A stretch of 64,000 nucleotides of DNA from Neonectria sp. B-13 (GCA_002682825.1 NOKP01000016.1:220591-284590); one strand, 5' to 3'; shown: positions 10,588-22,722, numbered from the stretch's first letter. Made by a program: numbers and translations. The notes: generated by a model from the sequence alone, not told the origin.

Positions 10588-13500
10588 GATTGCGGCGAGT
10601 GTGAGTGTTGTGGAAAACTTCTTTGGTGAGAAGCTCTCGCTTGGTGGGAGCGGGAGGAAGAAGGGTGGTTATGAGTAACCAAGGAGGAATGAAGGGAGAG
10701 GATGAGAGAGAAGGAAGCGGATGCTTTGATCTACTGTTTCACTGTCAAAAGTCTGGGGAAGAGGGGACCTATTTGAAGGAAACGGACCTCTAGCTTGGAG
10801 GATGGAGACTGGAGTAGGAATAAAGGTCGCTAGGTATCCCTTCCCCAGATCCTCGTCGGGACCGGACCCAGGCCGGGGTGGCCGCCGGGGCGTCGTATCG
10901 TTCTCGTCTGCGAATCTCCTCGTTCTGTCGTTACCTGCGAAGTTGGAGTCATGGGCTTGGCTTGGCCCGTCGTGTTGGGGGTGTGTCGGGGTTGTCCACA
11001 TCACATCACACACAGTCTCTCTCTCCCTCACACCCACCACCTCACACACTCCCTTCTCTTAAACAGCCCATGCTCAACACTAGCCCAGGCTTGCCTTGCT
11101 GCTGGCCTGCTCCACACACACCTTACCCACTTCCAGCCCCAGGACACACAGACACTGCCTTTCTCTCTGTCACTCTCTCCTCCACTTCCCTCCCCTCCAC
11201 CAAAAGATACCAATCGCGACGACCCAAACGGCAATGGAGGTGCGGCCGGGGGAGGGAGAGAACCAAGTCCCAAGAGGGGAACTTCTCGCCCCCCAAACTG
11301 ACATGGGGACATGCCAGAATGCCAAGCCGTCGTGGCGCCGTATCCTGGCCCTCACCCCGTCGCTAATGTACTTGCGCTGCACTGGCGTCGGCGAGCGTCA
11401 CCCATCTCGTCAAGATCGTCACAAAAGGGCCCAGGCTCGTCGCCCTCAACATTCGGGGCTGCAAGGGTTGAAGGGTTGCAGGTTTGCAGCAAGGAGAGGC
11501 GCTCGCCGCACTCGTACCTTCTGACCAGGTGGCGCTGCCCTGTTTCATTCCATACCGATTCTCTTCTATGCTGCACTCTTGCAGGGATGGCAATGGAAAG
11601 CCATGTGCGCCAAGCCCGGTATTGGGTATTGGCTTTGGGTATTGACGCCGGCCTGCTGTGTCCCCTCGGAACTTGGCTGCCAACATGCGATTGCGTATTG
11701 CCTCTCGGTTTATCAAGGTTTATTCACATGCAGCTGGCTAGCCTCGACATCGGCGCCATTCCGAGTCTTTAGCCGCAGTGGGAAAGAGGCAAAATAAACC
11801 CCCCGGCAACTAGAGCTGCTTGTGCTACCGGCTGCTGGAGCCGGGCGCTATAGCGATCCATACGTAGTGCCTCTTGCTTAGAGGTGAGACGATGCTATGA
11901 TGCGATGCAATGCGACCCAGGCACGCCCGTCGTTCAATCGTTGTGCTCGACCGCGTGGCTTCTTCGTGCGCCTGCAGTCTTGGACAATATTGTCGCCTTC
12001 GATCTCAATGGAGGAATGCATGGAACCCGGTTGAGAATGATACTGCGGTTGACGCAATGCATGGCGAAATTCTCATCCATCCATCCTATTCCAACCTGAC
12101 GGGGGAGAAAACCACCCTCGTGGTAGACCCTCGTATCATGTCCTGCGCGGGAGCTGAAATGATGGCCTCATGCCAGTGCCAGCAAGGTCTCATACGCCCA
12201 TCTCACCTCCATCTTGCGGCGCACTATCCCGGACATCCATGGCCTGCAACTCCCACGAGGGCTCACCACCACGACACACCACCCCCAGCCCATGAAATGC
12301 ATGCGATGCCGTGCGTCCCGACGGGCCTGTAGCTCGTGGCATCTCGCGTGGTCTCTACATGAGGGAGGGAGGGCGAGCCGCATATCCCATGCCCTTCTTG
12401 GCGATGTGCCTCGAAATCAAACCCTTGGCGCAACTTGAAGGCATCTTGGCCAAGGCAGCCACTGCCGGACATGTAAATTTGACACAGCGAATCTATCTCC
12501 GTCCGCCAGAAGCAAACCGGCGTGCGAAACGCTTGGGCCACCTGGCTGCTCCTCCGCCCTCCAGATTGAAGCCCAGATCCTCGGGAAACTCCTTGGCGAT
12601 GGTGGTTCAACTGGTGGATGGGCGGGCTCGCATGCCGTCACCGGCGCGTTGATTCGCGGCGCATCAAGGGCATCGGCTATCATGACAGCCGAGCCTCACC
12701 GGCCCAACGGAAGATCTCTGTTTTTGATCTAGGGCTGCCGGGTGCCCTGCCTCCCGTGTCAGGGCTTGCGAGGGAAGCATGCCGGGGCAGCGATGGCGCG
12801 CGCGGTGCGTGCTCGAGGACTGTGGGCGCCACCACGAGGGAAACACGCGGCGAGTGCTTGATGGAGGGTGCGTGAGGAGGAGGCGCGAATTCCGCGTGAA
12901 AGGGGGGAAGCTAACTGTGCGGAGGGGGGAAACGTTAGAATGGAGGGCGGAGGGCAGAGGATGGAGGATGGAGAATGGAGAGGTGCGGTTGGGGATCTTG
13001 GGCAATCTGGATGCCATCTGTCGACCCCAGGCTTGGCGGGCGGCCTGCGCAAGATGAGATTGGGTAGCAGGGCCTATCTGCGGGGGAAAACACTGGAGCC
13101 TCTGGGGGTCAGTCCCGCTGCGACTTCTGTTTTTGGGGAGGCCCCGTCTCGCTGTGCCGGGCTGATTCCAGCGCCCCAGCGCCCCAGCGCCCCAGCGCCC
13201 CAGCGAGCGAGCGACCCCAGCCCCGCACGAGCGATCCGTCGAGGCCTGCTGACCACTGACAGCGCGCCGAGTCCCCGCGTGTCAGCGCCAGGGGGCCCGG
13301 CAGGACAGCGGGACAGGCGGGCAACAGCCAGTGGCAGTGCGGCGCATCGACCAACATCAGCCGGTTTGCAAACGGCCCAACTGCACGCATGAGCCCACCG
13401 CGTCCACTTTGGCCGTCTCCGACTCCATCCAGAATCTGGGGGGAAAGACGGAGTCCCAGAAATCTCTCTTCCCCAGGGAGGTCCACCGGGGGACGCCAGA

Positions 13501-16500
13501 TTGGCAGGCAAGATTCTGGGGAAGAGGGCGAGCGTGAGATGAGATACAGTACATGAGATTTAACGGGGACCCAGATTGCCGCTGGGTGGTTGATGCGTTT
13601 TTCTCCCACTGCCGCTGTGTTCGGACGGGACAGCGCTGCACCATTCTCGCCACCATATACTCGCCATCCGCGGCGACTCGGCCCTCCACCAACCAAAGGC
13701 GGGCGCCCTCCTGCTTACCCCCCAGCGGGGGACAGCCATCTCCATGAGAGGCCGTTGGGGGTGGTCCTTTACGTACGGCGGTATGGGCTTTGGGGGCATG
13801 GAAGGGAGGGCAGGGTACCTGGCATTCCGCGCAAGGGCTGGTGGCTTCGGAAGTACCTGCCGTCCTGGGAACAGAGGAATGCAAAGCGGGGGTGGTTTAT
13901 CTCTCTCTTGCCTTAGCTTCATTCTGGAGGGCACAATTACAGAGCTCATTTGCCGGTGTGCCTTCAGTCTTTAGCCTCCAGCCTTCAAGGTGGTATTAAG
14001 GTGGCAGATAAGGTTAATGCTCTCCAGCGCTCCACCGCCCTCTCCACGAGCCCACCGCTCTTCTGCCCTCCCGCTTGTTCCCCCCAGTGCTCCCCGCCGC
14101 CCGCCTTTGTCGCCCGCATTTCCCCCATAATTAAGTGGAGGAGGCTAAGGTAGAGATGCCCTCAGTTCCAAGGTTGGGAGGGACGAGGAAAATCATCAGA
14201 CAACAGACGCGCTGTGCTTCGTACCCAATCTAGCCCATCTGACCTATCTCGCAGGCCCATCTCCACTACTCCGCACTTTTACCCCAGCTGGTCAGGACTC
14301 ACCCCAGCTTCATTCATCCTGGTTCGAGGCTAGCAGGGATCACGTTGGTCCCTCTCCTCTCTCTCCTCTCTCTCCTCTCGCTTGGCATTACCAACACTTC
14401 TCCTCGCCAAGTCGCTGCCTTCGTCAGCCCCGGTTCCCTGACTCTTGACTGGCCGCCTACTGCTCCCTCCTTGACTCTCCTTGGCTCTTCCCCTCTCGAC
14501 CCTCCATCTCATCTCTCTTTACTCCAGTACTACGCACGCAGGACAATAAGAAAGCTTTTTTTTCCTCCCCCCCCTGTTCTGGTCCCTCATATGGGCTCAA
14601 ACTAAAGCAGTCAAAGGGCTGCATCACCACGTTTCATAGCCACCCCCTCCATCTTCTCCCTCCCACCCTCTCGCTGCATACCACGCGCTGAAGGATTTTC
14701 TCTCTCTTCCCCTCCCATCCAATCCTGTCTCGCACAGCAGCACCAAGTCGGCGTCGCCCGTCTGACTCATGAATGGGCTGCTTTTGCATTGCTTCTAGGG
14801 TGCTTCCTTTTCGCATCCACGCAAATTGGCTGGCTGCCGGACAGATGGGATGGCGCCGCCACAATGCCCGTTGCATATTTTTCCTGCCTTGTTTCGTGCT
14901 TGGTGCGTCAGGCATCGTTTGCGAGGCGTGATGTGCCTCGGATGTTGTCCACAACGTGGCCCAGGTGTGGCAAGAAGCGGAATGGATGCGAGATCATGTC
15001 AACAACTGCACATGTCATCATCGCCATGCCACGCGATACTCACCCACACACTCACACCCATCCACCCACCCACCCATCTCTATCTCTGCACCGGAAGTCT
15101 ATTCTCGCATCCGCTCCGCAAGTTTGCATGCGCCCGCAAATGGCAAATGCATCCATCTGCATCTATCTGCCTGTCCACGAATACGTACGAAGCATACCCG
15201 ATTGTGCCATCCCGTCATTGCAAGCCATCCGTCTTCGGAGTGTGAGCGGGTCCCGTCGACTTCACTTTCCAATTTTTTCCTTTCTTTTGCTGGGTTTGCG
15301 TGGCCCCAGCGGACATGTCGAACCACTTTGCGACCGCTTCCTCCTCGCATGTGACCCTGCCATCTGCGCCTCCGGCATTCGACCTCCAGCCGGACGGCCA
15401 AACTAGGACTCCAAACTAGAGTCGAGAATCTCCAGTGTCTTGGCCTCTTGGGGAATCTAGATTGCGGGGGAGATCCACCGGGTCCATACGGGGTATTTTC
15501 CTTTTGTATTACTGCCTCATTACTACAACACGTAGTCATAGTCTCCCTCATCCCTCATCGTGGCTTACACCCTAGTTGCGACAACAGCCTAGTTTCTCAC
15601 ACCTCACTCTTTCTCCTCATCCTCATCCTCCTCTTCCCTCTCCTCCACACTCAACCCTTGGCGTTTCCCCCTCCCAAACCTCTAGCCCACACTAGCGACC
15701 GACCCTTGAGATAAGCACAGTTTTCAGCTTTGCGTAGTGACCATCTCCCGCCATGCCATCCTCCAGAACGCCTCCTGCGCCCCCAGGCGCTGATATGACT
15801 CTCTCCAAGTTGCCCCAAGCTTCTTTCCCCCCTCCGACGCTCAACGTAGCCGCCCTGTTTCATACACTGGTATGCTGGACCTAGGTTATGTTCGGCTGTT
15901 GCTTGACTCCTCCCCAACAATGGTTCAAAAGAACGGAAACATGGAGAAATCTCCCCCACTCGCCTCTCAATCCTCCCCTTTTATGACTTTTGAGTGACGT
16001 TTTGTCGGCCCAGATCTCGGTCCATTCCTTGCCCACACAGAATACCCGTGAACATGCTAGGAAAAGCTCTGTTGAGTGCCGAAATCCAAGCCATTTCCCA
16101 ACGATATCCTCGGCTGCCAACCATTCACAGACCCTGCGGCATCCTCGGATGCGCCTAACCCAGCCAGCCCATCTTGACGAGCTCTGGGCGCCTTGGCGGA
16201 ATCTGGATCGGCAGCACGAGCGAGATGCGAACATCCCATCCCATCCATCGCCTTGGGTGTGCTTCAGCAAGGGAACGATAAGCTGGGCTGGACGACACCC
16301 AAAGCGATGCACACGCCTGTGAAGCCACATGGCCTGATGCTGCACCGGCCAAGTATTGGTGCACACGTCCAGCGAGAGCAAACCAGAGGCGTCCACACCT
16401 CGATGCACAACCCCAGACTCGGACAGGTCCCGCCTCGTGGCTTTCGATGATGATGCCCGCAAAGGCCAATAAGACAGTCGCAAGTGTTGCAGCTTCACCG

Positions 16501-17366
16501 CGTGGGTTGACCAGATATCGCCCCGAAGCGTCCGATCAAGTTTTTCGCGCATGCCAGCCTCAACCAGCCGGTCACGACCATGTGTCACTTGATAAACGCA
16601 GACGGGCATTTTGCCTCGATGGCGAGGACCGGTCATGTTCCTTGGGCGCATCTCGACTATCTGTGGCAAATCTGGCCTGTTCAATTTCCCAGCGCTTGTG
16701 CTAGGGCGTTGAAATTTGGTTTGCCGTTTCTTCCGCTGGTGGACCGAGGTAATGCTCCAAGGGGGCACCATGACGATCGGTTAGGTTCTCACCAAGGCTT
16801 CGCTCTTTCTTGAGTTATTCGTGTTTCCCACCTGTTCGTAAATCATACCTGTTGCTGTTTCTCTTCTTCTCAGGTGTTGTTCTATGTTGGGCTGAGATTC
16901 CTCGAATGGCTCAGCAGATTCTGGCCTATACTTGCTAACTTCACCATGTTCATGAGAAAAGGGGTTTGATTTATTGACTCATAGTGGAGGCCATGATTCA
17001 TTCTTGTGCATTGCGTCTAATAAGGCACAGCAATAATCAAACCAGGGTCAGTATATGTTGGCTACCCAGCGGAGATTGCGCATATCAGGACACCTACCAA
17101 CCCATTATACCCACGACACCTATCTCCCCATCGCCACAAAGGCTTCATGTTGTTTTGGATCAAACCTGTTGCTTCTAGACAAAGCGTTGGTGGACGAGTT
17201 GACAACAGAACAGTATGGATTCACACGGCCGGTTCCACCCTCGGCGTTTACGGAGTTTAACACGTCTGATGATTTCATCACGCGCCGCCGTCGCCGGAGT
17301 AGATCTCCTCCCATCACACCACGACGCTCACCCCACCGGCTCCCGCGGCCGACACCCCCGTAAGCC
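10588..17366. other. 6.8-kb gene-free divergent intergenic region
   Basis: This separates two divergently transcribed genes. Open frames are numerous but short, overlapping and of low complexity, as expected from GC-rich non-coding DNA. Structured parts are CA/CT-rich tracts at about 10990-11220, four tandem GCGCCCCA octamers at 13171-13202, pure CT tracts at 14345-14390 and 15600-15660, and a CACA/CCCA-rich stretch near 15040-15080. The 15.5-15.9 kb part looks like a fungal core promoter: a CT-rich leader, then an ATG at 15753 opening a 43-codon proline-rich frame that ends at 15884 and links to no further exon. It could be a long 5' leader, a non-coding RNA or an upstream ORF. Confidence 0.45.
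13171..13202. repeat. Four tandem copies of GCGCCCCA
   Basis: Perfect 8-mer tandem array, followed directly by a short GCGA run. It lies in non-coding sequence. Confidence 0.85.
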
Positions 17367-18895
17367 ATGAGCTTCCACTTCGTCGACAGCAACGCGGCCA
17401 GCACGCCCGTTGCCCGTCGGGCGATCCGCCGCCACGTGATGAAGGGCAAGAACCTGGGCAAGAGGATACAAGGTCGAGGCCGGAAGAACGCGCCGCCGCC
17501 GGCTGACAAGTTCTTCGGCGACGTGCATAAGCCACGCGAGGAGGATCGTGAGATTATCGAGGCCGCTGAGGGTGCTCTTGCGCGGCAGGATAGGAGCCAG
17601 CTGCTGTTCCCGGAGATTGCTGCTGTAGACATACCGGCGTCGTCGAATGCTTTTGCAGGTGGCGAGTTTGGCTACTTTTCGTTTCCTATTCAGTTCACCC
17701 CGTCGATGCGGTATCTGGTGTATCAGTGTAAGCTTGTGTCAACGTCATGGGTTGCACGTCGTTGACGGCGTCACAGTCCACTCGGCCATCTCCGATGCCA
17801 TCTATCCATACCAGTTCTGCCGGCCGTCCAAGGGGGCGAGTCCCCCTTGGTTCGAGTACATGATCACTGACCAAGCTTGTAAGAGACTGTCGTTTTCATA
17901 GCAGTCAGTTACTAACTTCACCAGTTCTCCACTGTCTACTCGCCATGACAGCAACGTACCTGACCCTCTTCCATAAACCAGGCAGTGAAACCCTCGAGGC
18001 AACACGACACTTCTCCCAGACCCTCCGCCTCATCAACCACAAATTGTCCCAACCTTCCATCCCATGCGACTCAACCATCGCCGTCGTTGTCTCCCTCACC
18101 ATCCACGGAAACCTCAGCGGCGATGTCCCTCGGAGCCTCATACACTTCAGCGGCCTCCAACGCCTCCTGGGCCTCCGGCCGGGTGGATTAGGCTCGTTAC
18201 GTGATAGTAACCCATCTCTCTTGCAAAAGATCTGCCGAACAGACATCGATCTTGCGTTGAACCAAGGCACACCAACACAGTTTGGGTCCTTGGGGGTGGT
18301 CACGAGCACGTTGGTTGGAAAAGCTGTGCGGCCTCTTGCGTATCCACTGAACCAGACATGTGTTCCCCTACGAGAAATCACTCAGGAGATCATGGCGTTC
18401 TGCCGGCGTCCGGGAAGAACCAAAATATCGGCCCGAGATTATCAGGACCTTCTCACCTGGCTGTGGCAACAGCTCTTAGACTTTGCGCCTCTTCGTGGGG
18501 ATAGGCCACAGAGCCCTCTAGACGACGTATGGCACCTAGGCCTACTAGCGTTTCTAGCAACCGTTGCTCATCCGTTAGAGTGCTTGCGGGACATCCACGC
18601 TAGCTTGCTGCATGAGATGTTGCGAGATCGAGTCGAGCGCGACGTGCTGTCTTCTTCGGGTGCTGATTATAGCCGGCTTCGGTTCTGGCTCGTAATGATG
18701 TGTGAGCTGCTGGCATCGGATAAACTGGAAATGCGTCTTGGCTCTCAATTCAGGACACTGGCGGGCGAGCTTGGTTTGAACAGCTGGGAGGACGCAAAGG
18801 CGTCCCTACAGTCGCTGCCCTGGATTGGCGTTGTGCATGCCAAACCAGGCAAAGAGGCGTGGGATTCAATCATGTCCCCTGCAAGTCCTGTTTGA
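17367..18895 (+). CDS. Fungal regulator-like protein without a zinc cluster
   Basis: Exons 17367-17727, 17777-17878 and 17925-18895 (introns 49 and 46 nt) give 477 aa. It begins MSFHFVD, continues with RRAIRRHVMKGKNLGKRIQGRG, a basic N-terminus shared by a large group of uncharacterised Pezizomycotina proteins, and then has a helical middle and C-terminal region (YLVYQFHSAI, DQAFLHCLLAMTATYL, TLRLINHKL) resembling the fungal-specific transcription factor domain 2 (PF11951). There is no CX2CX6C cluster, so direct DNA binding is not supported; the basic N-terminus could bind nucleic acid or act as a nuclear signal. The PF11951 assignment is from remembered family patterns and is tentative. The upstream frame sharing its phase ends in a stop just before the ATG, which fixes the start. 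Confidence 0.8.
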
Positions 18896-19987
18896 TGAGA
18901 AATCGCCTTATGAAATAGAGTCCGAGGAAAATCTCCAGACCACTCATGTAGATATTGAGATGCAGCCTTGAATCATATTTTCCAGAGTGCGGTCTATCTT
19001 GTGCTGTATTCCAAGCTTTAAGACCATGTTGTAGTGATTAATATCATCGAAATGGGACGCATTGACCTGAAAACGCTGCTTTCCGATGCTAAGATCTAGG
19101 GTAGTCTTCAGTTTATCAACAATTTAGAATTCATTTTATTATTATTACGAGAACTGCAGCACTTCATTGCTATTTGTATTGTCTAGTATTAAGAATGTCA
19201 GGGTAATTCGCGAGTCAATACCACTTGGAGGTCCTGGACTACGATAGGTTGTCACTGAGTAGGAAGGAAACATATGGTGATTTTACTCATCTAGTGATAC
19301 CCTTGTCTTTTCTGCTACAGGAAGCTTTTGTGTTACGAGAGAGAACAGACATTTCACATTGATGCGGTGAGCCGTTTGGGAAGACAATGACGAACCGGAA
19401 TCAGGAAACCTCAGGACACATACTCGAATTGATTATTAAGAGGGACACAGTTAACAAGAGATGACGACTTTTTCTAGGGTAGGAAATTTCGGGGAGATGC
19501 GCCAAGGTGTGGCCGTGAGGGCCGGGCCGGGCTCAGGCCATGGTCGGATGGAGCCGGCGCGGCGTTATTGACACTAGTGTCAAATCGGCCTGATTGGTTA
19601 CTGGGGATTCAAATCAATGCTTTGCAGGCAGGAATGAACAAGCCCTTCTCAGCCAGTTTTATTCATTATTACTACCACTAATTTCCTCTGACCACTCCGC
19701 GTTTTGGCCATATATTGAGGTTCTGAGCAATCTTTCGACTCATTGTCGTATTCTCACAGTCTCTAATCATTCCACCTTGTACTTACCCCCGACGACACTA
19801 CACATCCCCGGCGACATAAGAAGCTCAGTATCACGAGAAATATCACCTTTTGCCTAAGACGTGGAAACTGATGACCGTTTTCAGGGACTTCTCCAACCAT
19901 TTGGGGCTATTGCTACATATGTCATTACCAATTCTTTACTCCACGGCAGACCCAAAATTTGAACTAACTCAAGGCTGAAATAGGGGT
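18896..19987. other. AT-rich intergenic region between convergent genes
   Basis: Contains the 3' ends of the regulator-like gene and the SesB-like gene. Composition falls sharply here (TA-rich around 19080-19200), marking the change from the GC-rich left part to the mixed right part. One small open frame (19594-19857) has no domain and no start context. Nothing else recognised. Confidence 0.4.
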
Positions 19988-21108
19988 TTACTCATCATCT
20001 CGCTGTCCATCTGATAACCTGACGTTCCCAATGTGACCCATATTCTGGCCCAACTGAAAGCCCCGATTCGCTCCAGAAAAGGTTGCGTTGTACTGGTTTC
20101 GGACCGCCTCCTCTTCAGCATCGGTCTCCTTGATCTCTTCAACCCACCTCTCCAACAGTCTTGATAGAGGTCTGAGATGAACGTCGTCCTTATTTGCTAC
20201 CCCAGCCATACCCTGATGTGTGGCCTTCAGTCGGACAGGATCTGGGAACCCAGAAATTCGAACAGCTGATTCCTCTGCAACGAGAATCTTTTCCTCTCCG
20301 ACTCTGGTAGGGATGCCTTCATAGAAGCATGCTACTTCGAAGTTTTCCTTATCTGCTTTTGCCTTTGCGTCGATGAAGTCCTTGAACTCCTTCACAATTT
20401 CTCCTTTCTTCTTCGACTTGTCAAGGCCATCGTCGAGGAGTCCATCGTGAGACACGCCGCAGAGCTGAAAGAATATGCCACCTGTTTCTGCCCAAACGTC
20501 TTCCTCCAGGTGAAAAGGTGTTCCAATCAAAGCAATCCGCCTTACTTGCTTTGCGAGCTCCTGTTGGACGTCGGCGCCTTTAGACGCTCTCACCAGAGCC
20601 TAAGATTCATCTTAATCGCCTTATAAGGTTAGCAAACATAGATGACTACTTACTCTTTCACCAATCAGTCCACCAATGCTATGAGCGACAATTATTATAG
20701 GCAAGCCTGTCTTTCTTGGTGTCAGATCTCCTGGTTTTCAGTTGTAGTTTGTGCGTGGGAAAACGTACAGTCTTGGTGCGAGTTCGAAGGGTGCAGATTT
20801 CGTCAATGAGATCTACGGCGTGGGAATCAATTTCGCTCCCCGAGCTCGCGCCCCAAAAGTCCTCAAGATTGAAGTCGTAGTTAAAAAGCGCGATGCGTGC
20901 CTGTGGCACTACACCGGACAGTAAAGCTTCTGGCCAAGACGCGGTGCTTTCATTTGAACTGTTCGGCCAAGCTTGTTTAGACGAGTACCATCCGTGAATC
21001 AGCACAACACTGTAAGGGACTTAGCAAAGCCATATTATGAGTCTTTGATGGGGTGTGGACATACTCAACATCAGGATGGCCTGGCTCGCAGACCACTTGG
21101 ATTGACAT
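19988..21108 (-). CDS. SesB-like alpha/beta hydrolase with C-terminal amyloid-type motif
   Basis: Four exons, 21108-21065, 21009-20769, 20710-20654 and 20599-19988 (introns 54-58 nt), give 317 aa. The fold shows VVLIHGWYSS (oxyanion-hole region), a nucleophile elbow AHSIGG with Ser106, and RIALIGTPF, as in the lipase-like domain that heads many fungal NLRs and the stand-alone SesB proteins. The last ~33 residues are a separate tail with GANRGFQLGQNMGHIGN. The same pattern, TFxxxxxGFQ[LM]GxNxGxIG[ND][VI], ends the divergent neighbour. In known systems such shared tails form amyloid by templating and bring hydrolase and membrane-active partner together to trigger regulated cell death in heterokaryon incompatibility. 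The acceptor of intron 2 is an AAG rather than the usual C/TAG, chosen because it keeps the GLPIIIVAHS strand in frame. No NACHT/NB-ARC domain follows. Confidence 0.85.
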
Positions 21109-21470
21109 TGTTGAAGACAGCTGGTGACACTTTCCTGAGAAATTACTGAAAACCAGGTACCAGCCTGGTTGAGGAAATGTCTCAATTAATGTAGATCGCA
21201 GACGCAGCCTAACAGAAATCTGCTGAGACCCCTCCAGCTCAGCCGCATCAGGCCACCAATTGAAAAGGACTGTTGCTCTTCTGCCTAACTGCCTAACTGC
21301 CCGCATGTGATATGCGACCTGTCGACGACCTATTGGCGCCAAGGCAGACGGCTAACTCAGCATAGCCACTGTCTCGTGTGGAGTTGATTGCAAGCTGACA
21401 TCGCTTTAACAACACACAAATTGACCTGACGAGTCTGGCCTGACGCGTGGTAACTGGGCTTTTTCTTTCA
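21109..21470. promoter_or_regulatory. Shared bidirectional promoter of the SesB-like/HeLo-like pair
   Basis: Only 362 nt separate the two divergent start codons, so both leaders and promoters must lie here. It includes a direct CTGCCTAA repeat near 21280-21300. No regulator site is recognisable. Confidence 0.5.
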
Positions 21471-22391
21471 ATGGCCGATCCACTCTCCATCGCCGCTGGC
21501 GTCGTCGGCATCCTTGTCCCAGCGCTTCAGGGCATCCAAAAGCTGGTAGTAGAAATCAGGAATATTAAGGATGCACCCAAAGCCCTCCATATTCTGAAGG
21601 GAAACTTGGAACAAGTCGAACTGGCGCTCAAACCAGTCAAGGAGATCAGCGACGCAGAATGGGACTTTCTTGGCGAGGCCGTTGCCAATCACGCCAAGGT
21701 TACCATTGATGGCTGCTCGACAGCATGCAAAGATTTGAGCGACAGACTCACTCGGTGGACAAGAAGATCTGTTGATGGAAAACTTTCATGGCTAGATCGA
21801 GGCAACATCGCGTTGCTGAAACAGGACCAGATCCAATCCATCACCGAGCAAGCCCGGAACTGTCAAGCTACCATCACGTCTATGGTCAGCACGGCAACAC
21901 TGTATGTGGACCCTCATAGAACTAGGAGAGGAGCTATATACGGCTCGAGTGAAGGGTCAAGCTCACCTTTGTATAGTTACAGCTCTATTCGGAATACCCA
22001 AATGACCCAGGCCATTGATAAGACGCTGTCAAGAAGAAGAGGAGAGATCACTGCTTCTATTTCAACAACTGAACACCGGTTCAACGAGGCAGAGGGTAGA
22101 TTACGTGATTTAGAACTTACGTCTTCGTTGGTTCCGCACCAAAGAGATCCGGACGAGGAGCAAGAATCATGCGACACTCTCCAGCAGATTAGGGAAGAGA
22201 CCAAGGCATTGGCAGCATCACGCCAACTGCTTCAGGATCTATTTGCAAAAACAAGCGACATCACTATGAACCAAAAGAAGCAACTGGGTAAGAGAACCGA
22301 GCTTAGTGTTACATTTGGGCCAAACCATGGCGGTTTCCAAATGGGGGTCAATGAAGGCTCAATCGGCGACATCCACTTTGGCGGCGCATGA
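21471..22391 (+). CDS. HeLo-like (SesA-type) domain protein with C-terminal amyloid-type motif
   Basis: A single exon of 306 aa. The ATG at 21471 (MADPLSIAAGVVGIL) is preferred over an in-frame GTG at 21447 because the hydrophobic N-terminus of this family begins at that Met. Residues 1-150 match the fungal N-terminal domain of STAND proteins (PF17111, HeLo-like): ALQGIQKLVVEIRNIKDAP, ILKGNLEQVELALKP and WLDRGNIALLKQDQI. The middle (about 190-270) is polar and probably helical. The last 27 residues read VTFGPNHGGFQMGVNEGSIG plus a short end, the same motif as in the divergent hydrolase. By family knowledge HeLo/HELL domains form a helical bundle whose N-terminal helix perforates membranes after amyloid templating by the tail. 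Function as the executioner of a two-gene incompatibility or defence module is inference. Confidence 0.85.
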   Translation: MADPLSIAAGVVGILVPALQGIQKLVVEIRNIKDAPKALHILKGNLEQVELALKPVKEISDAEWDFLGEAVANHAKVTIDGCSTACKDLSDRLTRWTRRSVDGKLSWLDRGNIALLKQDQIQSITEQARNCQATITSMVSTATLYVDPHRTRRGAIYGSSEGSSSPLYSYSSIRNTQMTQAIDKTLSRRRGEITASISTTEHRFNEAEGRLRDLELTSSLVPHQRDPDEEQESCDTLQQIREETKALAASRQLLQDLFAKTSDITMNQKKQLGKRTELSVTFGPNHGGFQMGVNEGSIGDIHFGGA

Positions 22392-22722
22392 CGAGCGAAG
22401 ATAGTAAATACAGACCGTGGCGTCCAGCCGACGTACTCTCGATTCTCGACCCTTCTCCCTAATGTTCCAATGTCGCCGACCCACTGGTTGTGGAATGCCG
22501 TATACCAAGCCCAAGCCAGCCCGGGGTTGGAACCCGCGTTGGAACCCGAACCCGAAGCCGGCGTCCGAGCCCGAGCCCTAGACCGAAACCAAAGCCTGTC
22601 CTATCTATCGGATGGAAGTTGAGGTATCCATTCGAGCCAGCAAAGACGGCTCGATTAGGCTCGCAGTTAACGGCCATGTAAGGATCTCGTGCAGCCAAAC
22701 TTGAGGCTTGTGCCATTCATAC
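22392..22722. other. Intergenic with degenerate CCCGAG-type repeat
   Basis: Holds the 3' end of the HeLo-like gene and, at about 22500-22575, a degenerate array of CCCGAA/CCCGAG and GGAACC units (see the repeat entry). No gene. Confidence 0.5.
22515..22575 (+). repeat. Degenerate (CCCGAG)n hexamer array, + orientation
   Basis: Reads GGAACCCGAACCCGAAGCC and then GTCCGAGCCCGAGCCC. The same unit recurs at 25215-25262 in inverted orientation, at 31317-31360 in this orientation and as a fragment near 32187. Confidence 0.6.

Noticed and set aside
10669..16813. Many open frames of 60-300 codons on both strands, the longest at 15881-16771 on the minus strand
   Set aside because: They overlap one another in all frames, are low-complexity or arginine/proline/serine-rich, and show no domain, no splice chain and no start context. 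GC-rich non-coding DNA produces such frames by chance.
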